Source of the DNA: Echinimonas agarilytica
GTDB lineage: Bacteria; Pseudomonadota; Gammaproteobacteria; Enterobacterales; Neiellaceae
NCBI RefSeq assembly: GCF_023703465.1
Contig: NZ_JAMQGP010000001.1
Location: 682,001 to 746,000, forward strand
DNA length: 64,000 nt
Reading direction: 5' to 3'
Part shown: one piece after another, positions 45,964 through 55,466 of the stretch
Position numbering within the stretch: position 1 is the first letter of the stretch
Layout: each line of letters opens with the position of its first letter
Made by a program: the position numbers and the translations under genes
The notes under the pieces: model-generated
What the model saw: the letters and a program-made list of their open reading frames with translations, nothing else
What the model was told of the DNA's origin: nothing
Databases searched by the model: none

Positions 45964-48519
45964 GAAATCCTGACGAATCTTTTCATGGAACAGCGATATT
46001 CGTATTAGCACGTTACGCAGGTTTTGTTGTTCCAATTCGGTGAGATCGTTGATCGCTAATATATCGTTTACTTTGCGTAGGTCGGTGTACTCAACGATTT
46101 GATTCATAAACCGTAAGTTCCAGATGTGATCGAATATATAGACCATTTCTCGAAAGGTATTTGGGTCTATCTCTTGTTTTGCGGCCAGTTGTTTTAATCG
46201 AGTCATGGTGTTGGCTTCGCGGATATCATGCTTTAGCGCGTAGATGCGACAAAAGATCTCCATGGGACGTAGGCACGCTTTCAAGTTGACCGATGCCACG
46301 CCGTCGAGGTTCTCGGTTTTAATCTGATTTGAGGCGCTTAGAGGTACTTTATACGATAAGCAGTTCTTGGCGTAGTTCGACAAGAACTCCTCATGTTGAC
46401 GATTTTTCTCGACGATATGCTGTTGGAGCTGAGTGACCAATGCTTTTTTGCCATAAGTCGCGCGGATATCAAAAAACACATTTAATTCAAGAATGGAGTT
46501 CGGAGTAGCGTTCTCGATCCAGTCACTGAAATTGGCTTTCCATTCATCTACGGTTAAACACCATTGGTGGTTGGTCGCCATGATCAGCCCTTCGCAATAG
46601 CTGTAGCCTGCTTGGTTCAGCAATCCACACACCCGTTCAGCTAGGTGCAGGAAATATCTGCGGACTTGCTTCAGGCTGTCCGCGTCATTGGGCATTTCAA
46701 ACACGATGCCATTGTCCTGATCCGAGAATAGCGTCATATCGTGTCTGGCGTTACTGCCAAACGAGATAAACGAAAACGGGACGGGGGGCTCGCCTAACTC
46801 ATTGATCGAGAGATCGATAAAGCGACAGATCGCTTTATCGTAGGCTGTGCCGATGGCACGGCGCAGGTTGTCTGGTCGTGAACCGGCATCAATCATTTCT
46901 CGGATCAGATCTGGCATCTGGTTCAAAGATTCGACGACATGGCCTTGGGTGGCGCTTTGTTCAATCTCTTCGGTGATACGGCTGGCTAAGCCTTGGTAAT
47001 CGGTCACCTGTTTGACTAAACCATAGGCGCCGCCATAGATCTTGCGGGTGATAGGCCGAAACGAGATCACGTGGCCGTGTTTTTCGGAGAAGAAGAGTTT
47101 TGCAGAGCTGAGGATAATATCGAGCTTCTTACCACTTTTAGTTTCTAGTTGTGCTTCAAATTCACCCGGTTCAGCGGTATGACTAAACAGTTGCTCGAGG
47201 TGGTGTAATACGCGGGCATTTTGTCGGCCGACAGGGAGAATCTGACGCCATATAGTGTCTGTTTTCAGTTCTGTATAGGTATAACCGATCATGCGATGCA
47301 GGCGGTTATTTGAGTAGAGAATCTCACCATCCGCTTCTAAGATATACCCCTCGTTGGAGGTCTCGACCAAAGCGCGATAACGATCTTTCGCTTCATGTAG
47401 TGCTATCTCTGCACGTCTTTTACGCTGCTCAATGCTGCGGCTCTGGGTGATGACGTAGCCCATGATGGCAGCTAGCCCCAAGGCGATTGCAAAGAAAATT
47501 GAAAACAGTGCGCGTTCGAGTTTATCGATTGCTTTTTGCACGTCGTCAAAATAAACACCCGTACCGACGATCCATTGCCATGCTTCAATACCATGGACAT
47601 AGCTGAGTTTCTCCGCAGTTTTATCTGGATCATCTTTCCACTGCCATAAGTACTCTAGATAACCTTCCTGCTCAGCTGCTACTAGCTTGGTAAATTCAAC
47701 AAAGATTTGTTTGCCGTCGGTATTGCCATTGTCGGTATAGTGGGTGAGATCTTGGCCCTTTAGATCGGTGCGGTAAGGGTGCATCACCATGCGTGGGTGC
47801 ATGTCGGTGATAAAGAAGTAGTCTTTATTATGATCCCCATAGCGCATGGCCTTTATTTCATTGGAGGCTCTATGCTGGGCTTGTTGCAAGCTCAGTTCGC
47901 CTTGTTGCTCCAAGGCCACATAGCTTTCAATAATGCTTACTGCGGACGAGGTTAACTCTTTGATCATTTGCCGTTTTTGCCCCTCCATCGAGTCTTCCAC
48001 CAGTGGCACGATGACAAATGCAATGGCCGTAATAAACAATACAATGGCCAAAATGGTGGGCATCACGATACGAAAACCAAAGCCACTGATAAAGCTCTGG
48101 CCGGGTAAATCATCGTCGCTGATGCCATCAAAGTAGTCGGCTAATTCTTTGGCATCGAGGATTGCACTGAGTTCTTCGGTGTGAATAGCGTCGTGATATT
48201 TGGCGGTAAATGTGCCGTTTTCAAAGTCGGCGCGAGAGGGCAGATACCCGTCATAATCATCTTTGATGTGGGTTTCAACCACGTGTTTAATTTGGCTGCG
48301 GGAATATTTGCCGTCGAACTCTTGATAAGCCTCTTCTAGTGCTTCTTTACAGTGGCGAAAGCGGCGATGGTCATAGGGATCGTAATTCATTATTTTGCCT
48401 TGACGCAGATAATGATCAAAGCCATCGTGGTCGAAAAAACCGTCAATCCATTTATGGATATCTTCAGCTCGGATGCCAAACAGTTGTTCTGTATGCTCCG
48501 CATGTTCGGAAATTTTCAT
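45958..48519 (-). CDS. Membrane sensor with Cache, PAS and DUF294 nucleotidyltransferase-like domains
   Basis: The 853 residues have a cytoplasmic N-terminal region (1-150, with repeated acidic segments), TM1 (about 150-175), a periplasmic sCache-type ligand domain (about 180-335, with KDYFFITDMHPRMVMHPYR) and TM2 (about 337-360). A PAS domain (about 375-490) and a DUF294 nucleotidyltransferase-like domain follow (about 540-700; ISFGSNARHDMTLFSDQDNG with GS and DxD), then a helical DUF294-C domain. It resembles GlnD-like or CBS-DUF294 regulators found next to solute transporters. It is divergent from a permease gene. The ligand and target are unknown. Confidence 0.85.
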   Translation of the reverse strand: MKISEHAEHTEQLFGIRAEDIHKWIDGFFDHDGFDHYLRQGKIMNYDPYDHRRFRHCKEALEEAYQEFDGKYSRSQIKHVVETHIKDDYDGYLPSRADFENGTFTAKYHDAIHTEELSAILDAKELADYFDGISDDDLPGQSFISGFGFRIVMPTILAIVLFITAIAFVIVPLVEDSMEGQKRQMIKELTSSAVSIIESYVALEQQGELSLQQAQHRASNEIKAMRYGDHNKDYFFITDMHPRMVMHPYRTDLKGQDLTHYTDNGNTDGKQIFVEFTKLVAAEQEGYLEYLWQWKDDPDKTAEKLSYVHGIEAWQWIVGTGVYFDDVQKAIDKLERALFSIFFAIALGLAAIMGYVITQSRSIEQRKRRAEIALHEAKDRYRALVETSNEGYILEADGEILYSNNRLHRMIGYTYTELKTDTIWRQILPVGRQNARVLHHLEQLFSHTAEPGEFEAQLETKSGKKLDIILSSAKLFFSEKHGHVISFRPITRKIYGGAYGLVKQVTDYQGLASRITEEIEQSATQGHVVESLNQMPDLIREMIDAGSRPDNLRRAIGTAYDKAICRFIDLSINELGEPPVPFSFISFGSNARHDMTLFSDQDNGIVFEMPNDADSLKQVRRYFLHLAERVCGLLNQAGYSYCEGLIMATNHQWCLTVDEWKANFSDWIENATPNSILELNVFFDIRATYGKKALVTQLQQHIVEKNRQHEEFLSNYAKNCLSYKVPLSASNQIKTENLDGVASVNLKACLRPMEIFCRIYALKHDIREANTMTRLKQLAAKQEIDPNTFREMVYIFDHIWNLRFMNQIVEYTDLRKVNDILAINDLTELEQQNLRNVLIRISLFHEKIRQDFF

Positions 48520-48920
48520 ATCTATCCACTACGAACTCAGGTCATCGCCTTTGGGTTGTTAGTATAATCAGAGTGACAAGGTAAATGTGCGCTGCTTAGC
48601 ATCTCAGCGTTACCTCTATAAAATACAGAATTCAATTGCCCGCAAAATAACCTAAATCAAAGTACTTTCTGTTAGCACTCGTACACTGTGACAAATTTTT
48701 AACATTACAGTTTGCATAGGGTTCATATTGCACCCTTTATCCCCAGCGGGTAAACCAAGCAGCCATGAGTTCCCCCTTTACAGAGAAGCGACTCGCTCTT
48801 AAAGGTGTTCTGTAGCGTCTGGGATGTCGTCTAGTGCCGGTTGAAGATTGGCATACAGAGCGTAAGTGGAATCTTAGTGCATTGCTTGACCGCCCCGCAA
48901 AAAGCAGAGGAAGAAAGTAG
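48520..48920. other. 401-bp divergent intergenic region
   Basis: The region separates the sensor and permease genes and must hold both promoters. I see no coding signal, no convincing -24/-12 sigma-54 site and no known riboswitch. A small CTGTGA...TTACAG dyad near 48688-48712 and a GAAGCGACTCGCTCTT hairpin near 48785 are the only local symmetries. Confidence 0.5.
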
Positions 48921-50381
48921 ATGTCAAAAGATAAGCAGAAGTTTTATCGGGATATGCGCCGCAAAGCGCAGGATTTCGAAAGCCGTGAGGAGTTTTTGAA
49001 TCACGATCTTAAGATCATGAGTTTTCGCCGGTGGGGTATTCACTTACCATTCCGCGATTACAGTATTGAGATTGAGGATTGGGTGCCTGCGCTGGCAGCG
49101 ACCATTGGTAAAGTTGTTATGGTTGCGGCTATGGTTGCGGCATTTGCTGCTGAGTTTGGTTTGTCGCCGGAGTTTGTGGCTGAAAACGTGCGTTATGAAT
49201 TGCTGATTGCAGGTGCTCTATTCGTTATTTTGTTCTCTGCGATCCTGAACCCGAATGCTAACTTGGCGGGTACCCATGGTCCGATGATCCCACTTATTCC
49301 GCTCATCGCTGCGGCCGGAGGGCATCCACTGGCACTGGGTATTATGGTGTGCGTGTTTGGTTTGATACTGGCATACACCAAAGGGGGCTCGAAATTAATG
49401 ACTCTCACTGGGGTCGGTGTTCGAGGGGGGCTGTTGATCTACCTCGGTGCATTTGGCCTCATGGGGCAGATCAACAAGACCGAGGCGTGGGCATCGTCAA
49501 CTGATCAGGGTTATATCGGTTTCGCGGTGATTGGCGTCACCGTACTTGTGTACGCCTACTTGGCGAAAATTGGTAAGCGCTGGTTGGCGATCCCGTTGTG
49601 TTCAGCGCTAGCAGGTATTGTTGCCTTTGGCCTTGGCGCGGACTTTGCGTTCTCTTCTGAGCCGGGGTTACCACACTTTAGTCCACTCTACTGGTGGGGC
49701 GAAGATACCGGTTGGCAGCTGGGCTGGCCTTCATTGAACCATTTTATTGCGGTCATGCCCTTTGCTCTGCTGGCTGTGGCCATGTGGTCGCCAGACTATT
49801 TGGGCCACCGAGTGTTCCAGGAGCTTAACTATCCAAAAGAAGCAAAAGGCGTACTGATGGATGTAGATGACACCATGGTAGGCGCTTCTATTCGTCAGGG
49901 TGTCGGATCTTTCCTTGGAGGCGGTAATCTGGCGTCATCATGGGGGACTTATATGATCCCCGCGGCTATCGCCAAGCGTCCTATTCCAGGCGGAGCGCTG
50001 CTTACCGGTATTCTGTGTATTTTGGCTGCGGTGCTCGGTTACCCAATGGATCTGGCGATGTGGGAGCCAGTATTGCGTGTGGCGCTGATAGTGGGTGTTT
50101 TTCTGCCATTGCTAGAGGCTGGTATGCAGATGATCCACAAACACAAAGACTCTTTGAGTGCAGGTATCTGCATCTTCGCCTGTGCTTTCGTTAATCCTGT
50201 ATTCGGTTGGGCAACCACGATGCTGCTGGATAACATGGGCCTGATTGGTGATCATGAACGAGCGAAAGAGCTGTCAGCAAAAGATAAGTACCTGATCCCT
50301 GGTTTGGCCTTTGTAGTTTGTATTGGCTCACTGGCGATTGTTGGTCAGCTGCCAGGTATTCCTGCGTTGATTGGCAACTAA
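48921..50381 (+). CDS. Membrane permease, DUF3360-type
   Basis: The protein has 486 residues with a polar N-terminal ~60 residues and about 11-12 membrane helices. It resembles the SulP/nucleobase-transporter (UraA-like) fold in its GTHGPMIPLIPLIAAAGGHPLALGI segment, short half-helices and internal repeat. I believe it belongs to the DUF3360 group; the substrate is unknown. It is divergent from the Cache-PAS-DUF294 sensor, which suggests the sensor detects or controls the same solute. A terminator follows. Confidence 0.8.
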   Translation: MSKDKQKFYRDMRRKAQDFESREEFLNHDLKIMSFRRWGIHLPFRDYSIEIEDWVPALAATIGKVVMVAAMVAAFAAEFGLSPEFVAENVRYELLIAGALFVILFSAILNPNANLAGTHGPMIPLIPLIAAAGGHPLALGIMVCVFGLILAYTKGGSKLMTLTGVGVRGGLLIYLGAFGLMGQINKTEAWASSTDQGYIGFAVIGVTVLVYAYLAKIGKRWLAIPLCSALAGIVAFGLGADFAFSSEPGLPHFSPLYWWGEDTGWQLGWPSLNHFIAVMPFALLAVAMWSPDYLGHRVFQELNYPKEAKGVLMDVDDTMVGASIRQGVGSFLGGGNLASSWGTYMIPAAIAKRPIPGGALLTGILCILAAVLGYPMDLAMWEPVLRVALIVGVFLPLLEAGMQMIHKHKDSLSAGICIFACAFVNPVFGWATTMLLDNMGLIGDHERAKELSAKDKYLIPGLAFVVCIGSLAIVGQLPGIPALIGN

Positions 50382-50750
50382 CGTTAAGTTCTGTGAATCC
50401 GTTATAAACGTGGGCAGCCGAATGGCTGCCCTTTGCTTTTAATCCGCGGGAGTCTCCACCTGTTGCTCAAGGCTTGACGTTTATCAATGCCAAATGGTAT
50501 CGCCGATCTGAAGTGATACCTAAAAAGTAGGTAAAGTAAGTTAGAGTTTAATCGCACTTGGCCGAACGCTAATAGACTGTGAATATTGGCCCAATCTAGA
50601 TTGCTCGGAGCGCTAATTTGTGAAGTGCATCCATGGTGTGTTTTCTATCTTGTTTGGACTGGATGGTTAAGTCGCCGAAAAATGTCAGCTACATCACAGA
50701 AAGTATCAATTCGCTAATCCTTAATGGTTCCTCTTCTACTTCAATTTTTA
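50382..50750. other. Non-coding segment between the permease and the pseudogene fragment
   Basis: Apart from the terminator at 50412-50440 I see no gene. No terminal inverted repeat, att-like sequence or transposase remnant was found at the junction with the duplicated fragment. Confidence 0.5.
50412..50440 (+). terminator. Intrinsic terminator after the DUF3360 permease
   Basis: A perfect 8-bp stem GGGCAGCC/GGCTGCCC with a GAAT loop is followed by TTTGCTTTT, 30 bases past the stop. Confidence 0.88.
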
Positions 50751-51046
50751 TCTGGAACTCAGGTTAAATTAGCTTTGTTAGCGGTATTGCAAAGTGTGGA
50801 ATTGCTGCGTTGGTGGTAAGTGATGAACGCCAGATCCTGGATAGAAGCGAGCGCAATGTGAGTGAAAAGTGGCAGCCATTTATTGGCTACCTTAATAGTC
50901 AAACGACTTGGTTTACATTGATTGCAATGGCGATCGTTGTGGTGAGCTTCGTCATCAGCCTATATCGGATATATCGGCTGAAAACGAATGGTGTATTGGA
51001 ATGATATTGATGATGCTTTGGAGCAGGAAGGTACCAGCTCCGAAAG
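50751..51046 (+). pseudogene. Decayed copy of the 3' end of the PadR-partner gene
   Basis: This copy corresponds to the last ~85 codons plus ~40 bases of 3' flank of the gene at 44954-45922. The codon after TGGTGG is TAA (a CAA Gln codon in the intact copy), and one G is missing a little further on (GAGCGCAATG against GAACGGCAATG), so it cannot encode the protein. No 5' part is present. It lies just before the SYLF gene, in the position the intact gene's 3' flank would have occupied. Confidence 0.9.
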
Positions 51047-51050
51047 CTGA

Positions 51051-51599
51051 CTAGCGATCGATCTTAGTGATCTTTGAACCTTCGAGGTTAAGGTTGTACA
51101 TCAAGCCTTTGTTGGAATAGATAAAGCCAATAATAGGCTGCTGAAGTGTTTGCGAGTCCAGTGTGCCGCCTGCGCCTAGAGTTGCGATGGCTACGCTACC
51201 ATCAACACCTGTGCGCCAGCCTTCACTGTTTTTAAAGTCATTCAGCGCATCTTGTGTCATAAATAGGATGACTTGAGATTTAACTTGAGCACCCAGCTGA
51301 AAGCCAATTGAAGCTGCTGCTGTTGCGTAGTATTGGGTGGGTGTTCCATTCACCATGAGTACGCCCTCTCCATACTCACCGCCTAGGCCGATCCCTGCTT
51401 TGATGACACTGGGGAACACCAGAATTCCTTTGGCTTTTGCCGCGAGTTCTTTGGCCGCTTTATCTTGAGCATAGAGGCTTTCAAGAGCAGCTTGGGAACT
51501 AATATTAATTTCTTCTCGTGATGCAGCTTGGACCGCTGAGCTCAGGCTAAAAACGAGTGTAACGAACAGCCATACTCTCTTGGTGATAGAGATATTCAT
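51051..51599 (-). CDS. Secreted SYLF-domain protein (YSC84-like)
   Basis: SYLF (DUF500) proteins bind phospholipids in eukaryotes; bacterial members are exported and of unclear role. The 182 residues have a signal peptide (about 1-25, ending SSAVQA) and one SYLF domain with ILVFPSVIKAGIGLGGEYGEG and YYATAAASIGFQLGAQ. The ATG at 51599 has AAGGA at a workable distance and lies just after the anmK stop; a Met two codons earlier overlaps that stop. Confidence 0.87.
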   Translation of the reverse strand: MNISITKRVWLFVTLVFSLSSAVQAASREEINISSQAALESLYAQDKAAKELAAKAKGILVFPSVIKAGIGLGGEYGEGVLMVNGTPTQYYATAAASIGFQLGAQVKSQVILFMTQDALNDFKNSEGWRTGVDGSVAIATLGAGGTLDSQTLQQPIIGFIYSNKGLMYNLNLEGSKITKIDR

Positions 51600-51601
51600 A
51601 A

Positions 51602-52726
51602 TCATTCCTTTGTGAGGTTTTGGCTCGGGTACAGGCAGCCTAATACTCGATAGCCTCGTGCTCCGGTAACTTTTGGCACATTGGCTGGAATACGCTTTAC
51701 GTAGCAATGCGCCAGCCAAGCAAAACAGGCCGCTTCTACCCAGTCAGGATGAAGCCCTATTTGTTCAGTCGTTGCAACAGGATGCGTTGGCATGGATTCT
51801 TGTAATTGTTCCATTAGCAATCCGTTATGTGCTCCACCGCCACAGACGTAAATGTGAGTCTTGGCGCGCGCTAACGGTCGAATTGCATCAGCAATACTAT
51901 GCACTGTCAGTGCGTGTAAGGTTGCTTGTACATCTGATGATTTGTGCTGTTGCAAGTCCGACAAATATTGATTCAGCCAAGTCATATTAAAATACTCGCG
52001 CCCCGTACTTTTAGGTGCAGGGCGGTGAAAGTACTCGTCGGTCATCAGGTTGGCTAAAAGCTCATGATCCACATGACCAGAACGTCCCCAGTCGCCATTG
52101 GCATCATAGGGTTGACCGGTGTGTACTTGGCACCATTGGTCAATGAGGGTATTGCCAGGGCCAGTATCAAACCCAAAAATGGCATCGCTGTGAGCTGGCA
52201 AGTACGTTAGGTTGCCTATGCCCCCGAGGTTCAATACAACCGTTGGCTCTTGTTGCTCACCCATGAGCCAGGCATGAAAAGCCGGCACTAATGGAGCTCC
52301 TTGACCGCCTGCAGCCATATCCATACTACGAAAGTCGGCCACGGTATCAATTCCGGTCAGTTCGGCAATAATAGCGGCATCACCAAGCTGCAAGGTAAAG
52401 CGATGGTCGATGTCTGGCCGATGGCGAACGGTTTGACCATGACTTCCAATCGCGATGATGTCAGATGCACTAATTTGTGCTTTTTGCAGTAACAAATTCA
52501 CCGCAGAAGCACTAAATTCGCCCAGCCATTGATGAGCACGGCCATAGCTGTCTAAATCGTCGTGACCGGGATTACAAAGACGCTGGCACAATGTAACGAG
52601 CGTATCAGGAAGCGGAAAGGTTTCTGCTGCGATGAGTGTCAGTTGGTGGTCTTCAAACTGCACCAGCGCAGCGTCTAAGCCGTCCATGCTGGTGCCAGTC
52701 ATGAGTCCTATATAGTATTTACTCAT
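51602..52726 (-). CDS. anmK: Anhydro-N-acetylmuramic acid kinase AnmK
   Basis: AnmK phosphorylates and opens anhMurNAc during peptidoglycan recycling. The 374 residues begin MSKYYIGLMTGTSMDGLDA, the family's ATP-loop N-terminus, and include GSHGQTVRHRP, NLGGIGNLTYLP, GFDTGPGNTLID and CGGGAHN. The start overlaps the end of the M23 peptidase gene by 8 bases. An in-frame Met at 52768 lies far inside that gene and is rejected. Confidence 0.95.
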   Translation of the reverse strand: MSKYYIGLMTGTSMDGLDAALVQFEDHQLTLIAAETFPLPDTLVTLCQRLCNPGHDDLDSYGRAHQWLGEFSASAVNLLLQKAQISASDIIAIGSHGQTVRHRPDIDHRFTLQLGDAAIIAELTGIDTVADFRSMDMAAGGQGAPLVPAFHAWLMGEQQEPTVVLNLGGIGNLTYLPAHSDAIFGFDTGPGNTLIDQWCQVHTGQPYDANGDWGRSGHVDHELLANLMTDEYFHRPAPKSTGREYFNMTWLNQYLSDLQQHKSSDVQATLHALTVHSIADAIRPLARAKTHIYVCGGGAHNGLLMEQLQESMPTHPVATTEQIGLHPDWVEAACFAWLAHCYVKRIPANVPKVTGARGYRVLGCLYPSQNLTKE

Positions 52727-54035
52727 CGTTTCCGGCCATAGCCAGAAGAATCTTTTGATTGCTATCAAGCTGGTGTGCGATCAGCTCTGATTGCTTAAGA
52801 AAGTTGGCTCTATCTGCTTTCGCAATAGGCATCGACTGTGGCAGTTTTACAGTTCTTGGATTCCGGTGAACACCGTCAACCAAGAATTCGTAGTGTAAGT
52901 GAGCGCCAGTGACGCGGCCCGTAGCACCCACGGTCCCAATCGTCATGCCTTGCTTCACACGTTGTCCAGTTTTGACGTGACGTTTGTGCAAGTGCAAGTA
53001 CTTGGTGACATATCGCTCACCGTGTTTAATGAAGACGTAGTTGCCGTTCAAAGAGCTGTAGCCCGACTTGATGACTTTACCATCACCGGCCGATGATACT
53101 GGTGTTCCGGTACGAGCTGCATAATCGATACCTCGGTGAGGGCGAACTTTGCCTGTTACTGGGTGTAATCGACGCGGATTAAAACTAGAACTGATGTATT
53201 TAAAGTTAACCGGGGCACGCAAGAAAGCTTTGCGCATGGCATGACCATCAGGAGAGAAGTAATTGCCGTCCACATTGCGAATAGCACGGTGGCGTTCGCC
53301 TTGGTTGATGAATTCAGCGCCAATGATGTCACCGTAGCCTGCGAACTCACCATTGAGGTAACGAGTTTCATAAATCACGCTGAAACTATCGCCCTTGCGA
53401 ATATCTAATGCAAAATCGATATCCCAACCAAACACATTGGCCAGTGACATAATTAAATTCGGTGTTAAACCAGACTCAATGCCCGCATTCCAGAAATTGG
53501 AGCGAATGGTGGCGCCGGCGTAGTCTGTTCGGGTTTCAAATTGTTTGACGTCAGTTTTAGCAGAAAACGAATCATCGCCTGCAGCTTGAACCAACAATGT
53601 TTCCGTTTCATTGATCGGGTAAGCAAGTTCGAGCAATTCGCCATTAGCGCCTTTGGCAAAGCTAATGCGATCACCGGGATGGATTTTTTTCAGCGCTTTC
53701 ACAGGTTGTCCCAGCGCCATGATGTGATGCAAGGTTCTAGCTGAGAATCCAGCGCGTTGAAATAACTTCGCGAGGCTATCACCTGACTTGACACGCTCAA
53801 CGTGCCAATCCAGCCGATTTTCTTCTACGGCGATCGCATTCTGACTTTCCGAGCTATCAATAGCCATTGGAATGGGGTAGCGTTTGTTGAGTTCAAGTTG
53901 CCATAGAGACTCAGCGTTACGCGTTGCTTTGGCCTGTTCTGTTGGCCAGATCATCCCAGTCAGAATGAATGCCGAGCATACCAATATTAACCAGCGATGG
54001 CTGGAAGGTATGCGGAGTATCATCCGCTTCATCAC
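52719..54035 (-). CDS. M23-family murein DD-endopeptidase, MepM-like
   Basis: This is a predicted periplasmic, membrane-anchored LytM-type peptidoglycan endopeptidase. The 438 residues have an N-terminal hydrophobic anchor (about 10-31), an OapA/LysM-like domain (VKSGDSLAKLFQRAGFSART, about 75-125) and a zinc peptidase domain with HRGIDYA (His and Asp ligands) and GAHLHYEF (HxH). It is divergent from tyrS and coupled to anmK, so one cuts and the other recycles cell wall; the order is the same as I recall in Pseudomonas. Confidence 0.92.
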   Translation of the reverse strand: MMKRMILRIPSSHRWLILVCSAFILTGMIWPTEQAKATRNAESLWQLELNKRYPIPMAIDSSESQNAIAVEENRLDWHVERVKSGDSLAKLFQRAGFSARTLHHIMALGQPVKALKKIHPGDRISFAKGANGELLELAYPINETETLLVQAAGDDSFSAKTDVKQFETRTDYAGATIRSNFWNAGIESGLTPNLIMSLANVFGWDIDFALDIRKGDSFSVIYETRYLNGEFAGYGDIIGAEFINQGERHRAIRNVDGNYFSPDGHAMRKAFLRAPVNFKYISSSFNPRRLHPVTGKVRPHRGIDYAARTGTPVSSAGDGKVIKSGYSSLNGNYVFIKHGERYVTKYLHLHKRHVKTGQRVKQGMTIGTVGATGRVTGAHLHYEFLVDGVHRNPRTVKLPQSMPIAKADRANFLKQSELIAHQLDSNQKILLAMAGNDE

Positions 54036-54189
54036 GTTTTCTCATTTATTATCGTTTATATGGAACCATGTAGTTTCATGATTCCGCGCACGGCACTTCG
54101 CCTTAAACAGCTAATAGATACTTATATTAGGTGTTTTTTTCAAGTACAATCCGCCAACTTTGTCGATTTTGTCTAAAAAGGGGCGATTA

Positions 54190-55398
54190 ATGACCAACAT
54201 CGAGACCGCACTTGCTGAAATTAAAAGGGGTGCAGAGGAAATCCTGGTTGAATCTGAACTGGTTGAAAAACTCAAATTAGGTCGGCCGTTGATCGTTAAA
54301 CTTGGAGCGGATCCTACAGCGCCAGATATCCATTTAGGTCACACCGTTATTCTCAACAAGATGCGCCAGTTCCAGCAACTAGGCCATGATGTTGTTTTTT
54401 TAATCGGTGATTTTACCGGAATGGTGGGCGACCCAACGGGTAAAAACTCCACACGTCCTCCACTGACAAAAGAGCAGGTTTTGGCGAATGCCGAGACTTA
54501 TAAGCAGCAAGTGTTCAAAATCTTAGATCCAGCTAAAACTCGAGTGGTATTTAACTCTGAGTGGTTGGCTGATTTAGGTGCTGAAGGCATGATTCGTTTG
54601 GCCGCAAAACAAACGGTTGCCCGCATGCTTGAACGTGATGATTTTAAAAAGCGTTACACGGGTGGTCAACCGATTGCCATTCATGAATTCATGTACCCGT
54701 TATTGCAGGGTTACGATTCAGTGGCGCTGGAAGCTGATATTGAGTTAGGTGGCACAGACCAAAAATTCAATTTGTTGATGGGCCGCGAACTGCAAAAAGA
54801 TGCAGGTCAAAAACCTCAAGTGGTGATCACAATGCCATTGCTTGAAGGGCTGGACGGTGTGAAGAAAATGTCCAAGTCTGCTCATAACTACATTGGAGTG
54901 TCTGAGCCTGCCGACGAAATGTTTGGCAAGATCATGTCAATTTCTGACGATCTAATGTGGCGCTACTATCAGTTGTTGAGTTTCCGACCCTTGGCTGATA
55001 TTGGGCAGTTGAAAGCCGATATCGAAGCGGGTAAAAACCCGCGTGATGTGAAAATAGCATTGGCGAAAGAAATTATTGCGCGCTTTCATGACGAAGACGC
55101 AGCCAACGCTGCAGAGCAAGCCTTTATCGCACGCTTCCAAAAAGGTGCTATTCCAGACGATATCGCTGAAGTCACCGTTGCAGCGACAGATGGTGGCATT
55201 GCGATTGCCAATTTGCTGAAAGAAGCGGGTTTAGTTGCATCGACTTCAGAAGCTATGAGAATGGTTAAGCAAGGTGCAGTGAAGCAAGATGGCGAGAAGG
55301 TAGAAGATACCCGTGCCGTGATTAATGCCGGCACCGAAGCCGTGTTCCAAGTTGGTAAGCGTAAATTTGCCAAAGTTACGGTTGCATCGTTCGCGTAA
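54190..55398 (+). CDS. tyrS: Tyrosyl-tRNA synthetase
   Basis: TyrS charges tRNA-Tyr. The 402 residues have the class I HIGH-type motif HLGH ([10 protein letters not shown]), the KMSKS motif intact, and a C-terminal S4 RNA-binding domain (about 335-400). The length and HLGH motif fit the second bacterial TyrRS type (TyrZ-like) found in pseudomonads and vibrios rather than the E. coli type. ATG 54190 follows AGGGG at 7 bases; the in-frame ATG at 54160 overlaps the leader. A TACAAT at 54145-54150 is a possible -10. Confidence 0.95.
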   Translation: MTNIETALAEIKRGAEEILVESELVEKLKLGRPLIVKLGADPTAPDIHLGHTVILNKMRQFQQLGHDVVFLIGDFTGMVGDPTGKNSTRPPLTKEQVLANAETYKQQVFKILDPAKTRVVFNSEWLADLGAEGMIRLAAKQTVARMLERDDFKKRYTGGQPIAIHEFMYPLLQGYDSVALEADIELGGTDQKFNLLMGRELQKDAGQKPQVVITMPLLEGLDGVKKMSKSAHNYIGVSEPADEMFGKIMSISDDLMWRYYQLLSFRPLADIGQLKADIEAGKNPRDVKIALAKEIIARFHDEDAANAAEQAFIARFQKGAIPDDIAEVTVAATDGGIAIANLLKEAGLVASTSEAMRMVKQGAVKQDGEKVEDTRAVINAGTEAVFQVGKRKFAKVTVASFA

Positions 55399-55419
55399 GC
55401 GATACGCGTATCATGTTCA

Positions 55420-55447
55420 AAAGCCCGGTGTCATACTGGGCTTTTTT
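55420..55447 (+). terminator. Intrinsic terminator after tyrS
   Basis: AAAGCCC pairs with GGGCTTT around an 11-nt loop and ends in six T residues, 21 bases past the stop. Confidence 0.88.
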
Positions 55448-55466
55448 GCGTCTGACGTTGCAATTC

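Noticed and set aside
48840-48870. Sigma-54 promoter before the permease (TTGGCATACAGAGC)
   Set aside because: The GG and GC elements are 8 rather than 10 bases apart, so the spacing is wrong.
45668-51046. Composite transposon or phage-type integration
   Set aside because: No transposase, integrase, terminal inverted repeats or tRNA target is found; only the duplicated gene end is supported.
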